From positions 1-30,654 of the forward strand of contig UQKC01000028.1 in NCBI GenBank assembly GCA_900541495.1: a DNA stretch of 30,654 nt. The letters run 5' to 3'. The notes below the pieces were generated by a model. It was not told the origin of the DNA. It was given only the letters and a program-made list of their open reading frames with translations, and ran no database searches. Positions 17,760 to 24,235 of this stretch are shown in pieces. The translations under genes were made by a program, and so were the position numbers. This stretch comes from an uncultured Ruminococcus sp. GTDB lineage: Bacteria > Bacillota > Clostridia > Oscillospirales > Ruminococcaceae. Position 1 is the stretch's first letter; every line of letters begins with the position of its first letter.

Positions 17760-19154
17760 TTAGAAATTTGTTTCGATCTTCTCGTTGAGTTCGTCAACGG
17801 TTTCCTGACAAAGCGTTGCAATTTCTTCTCTCTTTACTGCCCAGTCCGTGCCGTTGAATGATGCCTGCTTGATAGCATCGTCGATAATGTTAGCCTGCTC
17901 GGTAGGAAGTCCCATGTGAATGCTTGCAACAGGGTTTGCATCGGTCATTTCTCTTACCTTGTGCCACATATCTATCATTTCATCTGTCCAGCCGTAGTCC
18001 TCACGGTACTGCTTTTCTGTAATAGCGAGCGAACTTTCGTCCTGCTCTGCGATGAGCTTGCACTTGATGAATGCAGCAGCACCTTCGGGGTTGGGCGCAC
18101 CCTTGCAAAGTGCGTAAGCGTCCATATTTGCAGGGAGATAGTAGTTGTCAGCCTCGGGATCTTTCGGCATCGGAACGAACATTATCTCGCCCTGCTCACC
18201 GAACTTGGAAAGGTCAGCCTCCCAAAGTGCCCATGTTGCGCAAGGCCAGAAAAGCGTCTTGCCCTCGCTTATTCTGTAAGGCTGTTCAGTCCAGTTGAAT
18301 TCAGCCTTCGGCAGCGGAAGATCGTCTTTTTTGAGGTTGTACATAAAGTTTTCCGCACGCTCAACAGCAGCACTTGAAATGTTGTTTACGACCTTGCCGT
18401 TTTCCATGCTGATAGGTGCAGTACCAGTTGTGAGAATAAACTGCGTTTCAAAATACCAACTGTCGTAAGCGAATTTATCTTCATCACGATCGCAGTAGTC
18501 AAGGCACATCTGTCTGAATGTGTCCCAAGTCCAGTTGCCCTCTTCAAGAAGTTCAACAGGATCAGCAAGTCCGTTTTCTTCAATGGTCTTTTTGTTGTAG
18601 ATCATTACGCACTTTGAGTCGGTGGCAACAGGCGCAACATAATGCTTTCCGCGGATAGTGTGAAGTTCCGCAAGCTTTTTGCAGCCGTCCGACCAAAGGT
18701 CGCTGTCAAAATCAAGATAATCATCAAAAGGTTCAAACATTCCGTCAATTACCTTGCTCGGGAATGTATCGAATTCCTGCGCAGGGAAAAGGTCGGGTGA
18801 AGAGCCGCCGAGAACGTTCGTTGAAAGATCGTTGTATCGGTTATCCCAGGTAGTCGGTATCCATTCAACCTTTCCGCCGTACTTGGACTCAAAAAGTTCA
18901 AGTGCAAACATCTTCGGCTTTCCGAGATCAGGGTTGATGTCATAAGTTGCAAGCCACTTGATAGTTCCGTTTTCAAGCTTTTCATCTTCGCCGATATCAA
19001 CTTCGGCAACAGCAGCCTTGTCCTCTTCGTCAAGCTCCTTTGGTGCGGTCGTTGCCGTTGTTTCGGCAGGTGTTGATGAATTTCCGCAGGCGGTCATTGA
19101 ACCGATAAGTGCCATAGCGGCTGTAAAAGCAAGTACCCTCTTAAAATTTTTCAT
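17760..19154 (-). CDS. ABC-transporter sugar-binding lipoprotein
   Basis: An extracellular solute-binding protein (family 1 type) of 464 residues. The start at 19154 has AAAGGAG upstream; a longer frame to 19175 has none. The lipoprotein signal ends at the lipobox MTAC, followed by a Thr/Ala/Glu-rich spacer. The body contains ELFESKYGGKVEWIPTTWDN, SSPDLFPAQEFDTFPSKVID and WTWDTFRQMCLDYC, typical of oligosaccharide binders with several aromatic residues for sugar stacking. It captures sugars at the outer membrane face for an ABC importer, but no permease or ATPase gene is present in this window, so it must use partners encoded elsewhere. The next gene is a cytoplasmic GH5, and an AraC regulator is divergent, so induction by beta-glucan fragments is likely. 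Confidence 0.88.
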   Translation of the reverse strand: MKNFKRVLAFTAAMALIGSMTACGNSSTPAETTATTAPKELDEEDKAAVAEVDIGEDEKLENGTIKWLATYDINPDLGKPKMFALELFESKYGGKVEWIPTTWDNRYNDLSTNVLGGSSPDLFPAQEFDTFPSKVIDGMFEPFDDYLDFDSDLWSDGCKKLAELHTIRGKHYVAPVATDSKCVMIYNKKTIEENGLADPVELLEEGNWTWDTFRQMCLDYCDRDEDKFAYDSWYFETQFILTTGTAPISMENGKVVNNISSAAVERAENFMYNLKKDDLPLPKAEFNWTEQPYRISEGKTLFWPCATWALWEADLSKFGEQGEIMFVPMPKDPEADNYYLPANMDAYALCKGAPNPEGAAAFIKCKLIAEQDESSLAITEKQYREDYGWTDEMIDMWHKVREMTDANPVASIHMGLPTEQANIIDDAIKQASFNGTDWAVKREEIATLCQETVDELNEKIETNF

Positions 19155-19274
19155 AATCTCTTTCTCCTTTTGCATTTAAGTTGAGTTTATTCGGTCACGA
19201 TTTACTGTACCTATAATTTAACATATTGCAAAGGATAAAAATATCACTTTTTTGCTTTTTGTATCAAAATTATG

Positions 19275-19302
19275 TTGCTTTTTCTCAAAATTGCTGTATA
19301 AT
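19275..19302 (+). promoter_or_regulatory. Promoter of the AraC regulator gene
   Basis: TTGCTT (19275-19280), 16 bases, then TATAAT (19297-19302), about 20 bases before the GTG at 19323. The leader would be very short, just containing the AGAGGTG ribosome-binding site. Confidence 0.6.
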
Positions 19303-19322
19303 AAAAGCAGAGGTGAATCAAC

Positions 19323-20087
19323 GTGTCCGAATATGAAAAAGAGCTGACCTATAAAGCGTTTCTGAACCGAGAGTATGAGTTCAGACATTCGCCGTTTGAA
19401 AAAGAGTTTGAATTTTATGACTGCGTTAAGAAAGGCGATGTCAGCGCAGTTGAAAAGGTTATGACACCGCTCGGCGGAAACGGCGCAGGTGTGCTTTCCG
19501 AAGACCCGCTTCGCAACCTTAAATATCATTTTATCGTAACGATAGCACTTGTAACACGCTTCTGCGTCGAGGGCGGAATGGAAATGGAAACCGCCTATAC
19601 CCTCAGCGACCTCTATATAATGAAAGCAGATAAATGTTCGACCGAAGCAGAGCTTCACAAACTCCATAAAGAGGCCGTCCTCGAGTTTACAAAGCTTATG
19701 AACAAGCTTGCCCACGGAAATATCTATTCCAAACCCGTTATAATGACAATGGACTATATCTATGACAACCTCCACTCAAAAATAAGCGAAAATGACATTG
19801 CCGATCATGTTTCCTTGAGTCCTTCATATCTGTCACGGCTTTTTAAAAATGAGGTCGGCGTGACGATATCAGCGTATATCGCAATAAAGCGTGTTGAAAC
19901 CGCGCAGAATATGCTCAAATATTCCGATTTCTCGTCAGCAGATATCGCAAACTACCTCGCTTTTACTTCGCACAGCCACTTTATAAGCGTTTTCCGAAAA
20001 TATACGGGAATGACCCCGAATGAGTTCCGCAAAAAATATTACCGCGACAATTGGGGCAATAATACTTATAAAAGAGCAAAGAAATGA
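19323..20087 (+). CDS. AraC-family transcriptional regulator
   Basis: A 254-residue regulator with the double helix-turn-helix of AraC/XylS proteins in the last 100 residues: IADHVSLSPSYLSRLFKNEV (first) and DIANYLAFTSHSHFISVFRK, then YTGMTPNEFRKKYY (second), the signature region. The N-terminal 150 residues are helical and do not look like a cupin sensor; they resemble the N-terminal part of other Firmicutes AraC proteins without a clear ligand site. The start is GTG at 19323 with AGAGGTG upstream. It is divergent from the sugar-binding protein and upstream of the GH16 gene, so it probably activates this beta-glucan locus. Inducer is unknown. Confidence 0.88.
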   Translation: MSEYEKELTYKAFLNREYEFRHSPFEKEFEFYDCVKKGDVSAVEKVMTPLGGNGAGVLSEDPLRNLKYHFIVTIALVTRFCVEGGMEMETAYTLSDLYIMKADKCSTEAELHKLHKEAVLEFTKLMNKLAHGNIYSKPVIMTMDYIYDNLHSKISENDIADHVSLSPSYLSRLFKNEVGVTISAYIAIKRVETAQNMLKYSDFSSADIANYLAFTSHSHFISVFRKYTGMTPNEFRKKYYRDNWGNNTYKRAKK

Positions 20088-20138
20088 TACTTACAGCAAA
20101 TTTTTGATATATAAAAATGCGAATTCATACTATAATAA

Positions 20139-20204
20139 GGAAACGCTGATTAACACGTTTTTGCCATTTTTCAAAATGCAAAACGAACGCTTCGCTTTAA
20201 TCAG
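20139..20204. repeat. Palindromic dispersed repeat, copy 2 (short form)
   Basis: It shares GGAAACGCTGATTAA at one end, TTTTTGCCATTTTTCAAAATG in the middle and CGAACGCTTCGCTTTAATCAG at the other end with the copy at 2388-2490. About 36 internal bases present in copy 1 are absent here. It lies between the AraC stop and the GH16 start, where it may affect the GH16 leader. Confidence 0.75.
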
Positions 20205-20242
20205 TGATCCCTATAGAAAAAACAGCGAAAGGAACTTCACCT

Positions 20243-21004
20243 ATGAAAAATATCGTAAAAAAAATTAAAACAGCGGCAATTTTTATCTCCTGCACAGTAA
20301 TGTTATGCTCCTGCGCATCTTCACCCGCTGTTTCGGAAGAGCAAAAAGAAGAAAGCATCTCTAATGTAACATTTGAAAACGGCGGTTCTTCGCTTTTCGA
20401 GTGCTCGGACGGCTGGACAAACGGAAATATGTTCAACGTCACTTGGCGCGCCGAAAACTGCACCTTTGAGAACGGTGTAATGAGTCTTTCCATTGATAAG
20501 GACAGCAAAATCGGAACAGTTCCGTATTCGGGTGCAGAGTACCGCTCCAAGAAATTTTACGGCTTCGGAAGATACGAAGTCAGAATGAAAGCGATAAAAA
20601 ATGACGGCGTTGTTTCCTCATTTTTCACCTATACAGGTCCGTCCGACAATAATCCTTGGGACGAGATAGATATCGAAATTCTCGGCAAGGACACAACGAA
20701 AATCCAGTTCAATTACTTCAGCAACGGTCAGGGCAATCACGAATTTATGTATGACCTCGGCTTTGACGCATCGGAAGATTTCCACGACTACGCTTTTGAG
20801 TGGTATGAAGATAAAATAGTGTGGTTCGTTGACGGCAAAGAGGCTCATACAGCAACGGAAAATATCCCCGTCACTGAGGGCAAAATTATGATGAACGTAT
20901 GGTGCGGAACAGGCGTTGACAGCTGGCTCAATCCATTTGACGACAGCAAAATGCCGCTTACTGCAGAGTATGAAAAGATCTCGTTTGATGCGTTTAATGA
21001 GTGA
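20243..21004 (+). CDS. GH16 beta-glucanase (lichenase-type) lipoprotein
   Basis: A 253-residue secreted lipoprotein with lipobox LCSC near residue 23, so probably anchored on the outer face of the membrane. The GH16 fold is clear: GAEYRSKKFYGFGRYEVRMK, then the catalytic motif DEIDIEILG with nucleophile Glu141, Asp143 and acid/base Glu145, then WYEDKIVWFVDGKE and MMNVWCG. This arrangement matches bacterial beta-1,3-1,4-glucanases, which cut mixed-linkage cereal glucan and lichenan. The ATG at 20243 has AAAGGA upstream; the longer GTG-initiated frame from 20204 lies in the repeat and is not needed. It is 150 bases after the AraC gene and fits with the binding protein and cytoplasmic GH5 as a small mixed-linkage glucan system. 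Confidence 0.92.
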   Translation: MKNIVKKIKTAAIFISCTVMLCSCASSPAVSEEQKEESISNVTFENGGSSLFECSDGWTNGNMFNVTWRAENCTFENGVMSLSIDKDSKIGTVPYSGAEYRSKKFYGFGRYEVRMKAIKNDGVVSSFFTYTGPSDNNPWDEIDIEILGKDTTKIQFNYFSNGQGNHEFMYDLGFDASEDFHDYAFEWYEDKIVWFVDGKEAHTATENIPVTEGKIMMNVWCGTGVDSWLNPFDDSKMPLTAEYEKISFDAFNE

Positions 21005-21010
21005 GTTTAG

Positions 21011-21091
21011 GGGATATATGCACACCAAGATGAACAGTGGTCAAAGCTCGCCCTCGTCAAGGAAATTACGGAAGAAGTCTGGGATAAATAA
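21011..21091 (+). pseudogene. C-terminal remnant of an unidentified gene
   Basis: A plus-strand frame without a start reads YAHQDEQWSKLALVKEITEE and ends VWDK at the stop at 21089-21091, just before a terminator. The residue pattern looks like the amphipathic C-terminal helix of a real protein. I infer the leftover end of a gene lost between the GH16 gene and the CRISPR module. Family unknown. Confidence 0.35.
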
Positions 21092-21121
21092 ATTTGTTTT
21101 TCCATTGGATAATAAACATAT

Positions 21122-21163
21122 AAATCGGCTGCAAGTGAAAAATAGCACCTGCAGCCGATTTTA
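21122..21163. terminator. Bidirectional terminator between the glucan locus and the CRISPR module
   Basis: AATCGGCTGCA and TGCAGCCGATT form a strong stem with A runs on one side and T runs on the other. It can end the GH16 side (plus) and the sigma-like gene (minus). Confidence 0.85.
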
Positions 21164-21211
21164 TGTTGGATTTCGGCGCAGATTTTTCCTGTATTTTATT
21201 GGTGTTTAGTA

Positions 21212-22165
21212 TTATTCATTATCAAAGCTCTTTCTCATTTCAAGTTGGATCAGCTGAAAAAATTTCGTTCTATGCGGACTTATGCTTTGTTCGCTCTGAA
21301 CCTTATCCTTTTTCTTTACATAATTTGAAATATACGTTGCATAAACGATATTCTCAAGGCCATATCCGCACGGTCTGTCATCCTCGACCTTGCCCGTGAT
21401 CTCACTCAACATTTTAAGCCTGCCCTGCGCTATTCCGGCAACGCTGCTGTTGTCACCGTGCATATAATATGAAACAAAGTCATGTTCAATAACCCTCATA
21501 AGGTCATTTTCCGACTTATCAAACACAGATCTGTCGCTTTCCTTGTCAATGCAGCGAGTAACGAACTCTGTGTAAAAATACGCAGGATAGCATATTTTCG
21601 TACTGTTCTTATACTTCATTTTCTGTGCGATGACAGCATTATTCAGTACATCAAAATGCTGTTTCATAATATCTCCCTGACGTTTCATAGCATCGTCTTC
21701 GAGAACAGCTTTTTCCGTATCATCGGTTCCTGCGATCTCTTTTACCGAACTGTCATCTTCGGATGAATAAAAAATATCTTCCCGATTGATATCCGCAGTA
21801 TCGCTTTTATTCTTTTTCATTTTTCTGTATGCACCGCGTTCAAGAGTGTCAAGATTCTCTGTATAGATATCGTTTTTTCTCCTGTTGACTATCGACTTGT
21901 AATACGCCCAGAAATCAGCTTTGCCGGGTTTCCAGTCTTTAAAGCACTCAATGAACGTGTACTCCGCACATTCCCGATAATCGTCCCTGCTTATGTTAGT
22001 TATTTTCTCCCTCGATATTCTCCCTACTACCAGTGCAGCGAGCTTGTTATATTCGGTTCTGTATATGCTGTCATTGTTCGTTTTGAACATATATGCATTT
22101 TCGGCCGAGCGATTGATCTCTCTTATTTCATCGTCTTCAGCAAACGTGTTTTTTTTCGTTTCCAT
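21212..22165 (-). CDS. Sigma-70 region-2-like protein beside a CARF gene
   Basis: A 317-residue protein that I cannot name with certainty. Residues about 45-105 (ECAEYTFIECFKDWKPGKAD, then FWAYYKSIVNRRKNDI) have the helical pattern of sigma-70 region 2, where a conserved Phe/Asp stretch precedes F-x-x-Y-x-x-x-I-x-x-R-R-x-x-D. A charged linker follows (about 110-170). The last 40 residues (SEQSISPHRTKFFQLIQL) could be a degenerate helix-turn-helix. There is no membrane segment or signal peptide. AGGAGGG precedes the ATG at 22165, which lies 12 bases after the CARF stop, so the two are one operon. I infer a transcription-related partner of the CARF protein. A phage-type or structural helical protein is the alternative. 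Confidence 0.5.
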   Translation of the reverse strand: METKKNTFAEDDEIREINRSAENAYMFKTNNDSIYRTEYNKLAALVVGRISREKITNISRDDYRECAEYTFIECFKDWKPGKADFWAYYKSIVNRRKNDIYTENLDTLERGAYRKMKKNKSDTADINREDIFYSSEDDSSVKEIAGTDDTEKAVLEDDAMKRQGDIMKQHFDVLNNAVIAQKMKYKNSTKICYPAYFYTEFVTRCIDKESDRSVFDKSENDLMRVIEHDFVSYYMHGDNSSVAGIAQGRLKMLSEITGKVEDDRPCGYGLENIVYATYISNYVKKKDKVQSEQSISPHRTKFFQLIQLEMRKSFDNE

Positions 22166-22177
22166 ATTGCCCTCCTA

Positions 22178-22780
22178 TCAAAGATCAAGTACAGCCTTAA
22201 TGAACTTTTTCGGGTCGGCCGAATCGCTCATTGTGTTTATGGTCGAGTTCATATAGAAAAGTGCTGTTACATCATAAAGACTCGAAACATTGGTATCATG
22301 ATTGAACTGACCGTAAATAATGTTTTCGATAAAAGTATTTCTGAATCTGTATGCGTATGTCAGCATCATAAGGAACACCATAGGTATCGGCTTCGTGCCG
22401 AATGTGATATCAGCATAAAGTGCATCATCGTCCCGGATAGTGTCAATGAGCTTTCCGAAAAGTCCAAGATGATCGTCTATCGTTTCGGAAAATGGCGTAA
22501 GTATGGTTTCAAGCTCATATTCAAATCCAACTTCATTTTTTAGTGCTTCAAGTTCCGCCGTGAAGGTCTTTTCGTTTGTATCGCAGTTCACATGCTCCTG
22601 TTTAACGGTCGTGATGCGTATCTTTTCACCCTTGGAAACTGTATTTTTTATAAGCACAAGAATAGGAAAGCTTACATCTTCCGTACATTCAAGAACGGGA
22701 TTTCCGCAGGGATTTTCATATTTGGTCTTTTTAAGCTTTTTCTCCGGCTGCTGCGGGATAGTGCAAAAGTAATTCTTCAT
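22178..22780 (-). CDS. Stand-alone CARF-domain protein, TM1812 type
   Basis: A 200-residue protein with a CARF (CRISPR-associated Rossmann fold) domain, which in type III systems binds cyclic oligoadenylate made by Cas10. The diagnostic segment is ADITFGTKPIPMVFLMML (about 122-140), equivalent to the D-I-T-x-G-x-R/K-x-x-P motif of the TM1812/Csx2 group, then NIIYGQF and YDVTALFYMN near the end. The N-terminus FPILVLIKNTVSKG could be the first Rossmann strand. There is no HEPN, PIN or restriction-like effector domain: the protein ends just after the CARF fold. It could therefore be a sensor, a ring nuclease or a regulator. AAAGGA precedes the ATG at 22780, but only about 16 bases separate it from cas10, leaving no room for a promoter. 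Confidence 0.75.
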   Translation of the reverse strand: MKNYFCTIPQQPEKKLKKTKYENPCGNPVLECTEDVSFPILVLIKNTVSKGEKIRITTVKQEHVNCDTNEKTFTAELEALKNEVGFEYELETILTPFSETIDDHLGLFGKLIDTIRDDDALYADITFGTKPIPMVFLMMLTYAYRFRNTFIENIIYGQFNHDTNVSSLYDVTALFYMNSTINTMSDSADPKKFIKAVLDL

Positions 22781-22798
22781 AAAAAATCATCCTTTCAA

Positions 22799-24235
22799 AA
22801 CTGCCGAAGCAAGCAGGAATACATCTACCGCACCAACCGCATACAGGAGATAACGGGTGCTTCGGAGCTTCTTTCCTCGCTGTTCAAGGACTTTTTCAAC
22901 GAGGAAAACAAGCAGTTCCGCATCAAAGGCAACTGGCACGAAAAAGCCGTGGGCGACTTTATTGACAACTTCAACAACAGCGGACTTGACGCCGAAGTCG
23001 TCTATGAGGGCGGCGGAAATCTCTGCGTTATCTTTAAGGATAAAGAAACTTATATCCGCGTGAACAAGGCACTTTCAAGACAGGTTCTTGAAAAGACATA
23101 TGCCATCAGCATCATAGCCTCGGCTGCCGAAGTCAGCGGCAATTTCGTCAGCGACAGAAAAAAGCTTTATGCCGAAAACGCAATGCAGAAGAACCTCGGC
23201 TCTTATCATATCCCATGCAATGTTCTGCCGTTCACACAGGTAGACAGACTTACATATCAGCCTATCGTCAAAAAATCAGGCGGCAAGGAATACACTTCCG
23301 AAAGCAAAAGAAAACAGCGCAAGTACGATGAAATTTCCAAAAACGTCAAAGCCGACAAAAAGCAGATACACGAAAACGAGCTTGATTTAATGACGGAAAA
23401 AGGCACTGAAAGCCTGCTTGCGATCATCTACATCGATGGTAACAATATGGGCAGCAAAGTCAAGGAAACTACCAAGGATCTGACCGACTATACTTCGGGC
23501 GTAAACGCTCTAAGAAAATTTTCCGAAGAAACGAACCGCGACTTTGTTGAAAAGCCAATAAAAGCTATAGAAGAAAAGCTGACCGAGCTTTATAATTCGG
23601 AAAATGAGCATAAGAACCGCTTTTTTTACCGCAAAGTCATAAGCGGCGGCGATGAAATAACCATTATCTGCAATGCTCACGCAGTCCCTGCGATACTCAA
23701 CACCTATTTTGAAACGCTGACCGCCGAAAGCAGCAATTCCGCCTGCGCAGGCGTTGCGATCTTCCACAGCCACGCTCCCTTTGCCGATGTTTATGAGATC
23801 GCCGAGCAAAGCTGCGAAATGGGCAAAAAGCGTTCCCACATAAAAGAAAACAGGGATAAAAACTACATTGATTTCCACTACTGCCACGCAGGTATAACCA
23901 ACTCTCTCGATGAGATACGCGACCGTCAGGAAGCAAAATTCACCGCCCGTCCGTATGAGTACAGCACCGATTGGAAGCAGTTCTGCGATTACGGAAATAT
24001 TCTCAAAAGCATCAACCGTTCCGATGTAAAGGCTCTCGGCGAAGCAATAGTCAAGGGCGATTCCTATTACAAAGCCGAATTAAGAAGAATAAAGTCACGT
24101 CAAAAAAATGACAGCCTATTCAATAAAGAAATAAACGAAAACGATGATCGGATCAAAAAATTCATTTATGATATCGCAATAGTATATGATCTGTGGTTCG
24201 ATGATACGGAGGTGAACATCAATGAGCAGAATTAA
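22799..24235 (+). CDS. cas10: Cas10 large subunit of type III-D, 5' end missing
   Basis: The large subunit of a type III effector complex, which makes cyclic oligoadenylate when target RNA is bound. The first residues after the junction (QEYIYRTNRIQEITGASELL) are the usual Cas10/Cmr2 N-terminus. GGGN in palm 1 is near residue 73, IYIDGNNMG near 212, and palm 2 has GGDE near 283 instead of the common GGDD. There is no HD nuclease domain. In-frame sequence runs back through the opposite-strand CARF gene to an ATG at 22592, but that extension is antisense to a real gene, and no ATG, GTG or TTG lies between 22780 and 22870. The natural start is thus lost. The stop overlaps the next gene by 14 bases. 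Confidence 0.85.
   Translation, partial: NCRSKQEYIYRTNRIQEITGASELLSSLFKDFFNEENKQFRIKGNWHEKAVGDFIDNFNNSGLDAEVVYEGGGNLCVIFKDKETYIRVNKALSRQVLEKTYAISIIASAAEVSGNFVSDRKKLYAENAMQKNLGSYHIPCNVLPFTQVDRLTYQPIVKKSGGKEYTSESKRKQRKYDEISKNVKADKKQIHENELDLMTEKGTESLLAIIYIDGNNMGSKVKETTKDLTDYTSGVNALRKFSEETNRDFVEKPIKAIEEKLTELYNSENEHKNRFFYRKVISGGDEITIICNAHAVPAILNTYFETLTAESSNSACAGVAIFHSHAPFADVYEIAEQSCEMGKKRSHIKENRDKNYIDFHYCHAGITNSLDEIRDRQEAKFTARPYEYSTDWKQFCDYGNILKSINRSDVKALGEAIVKGDSYYKAELRRIKSRQKNDSLFNKEINENDDRIKKFIYDIAIVYDLWFDDTEVNINEQN

Noticed and set aside
17744..17821. Longer N-terminus of the cytoplasmic GH5
   Set aside because: It would overlap the end of the binding-protein gene. The ATG at 17743 has a good ribosome-binding site and fits the family start.
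22592..22798. N-terminal extension of the cas10 frame back to an ATG at 22592
   Set aside because: It is antisense to the CARF coding region and its translation has no resemblance to Cas10. The frame is open only by chance.
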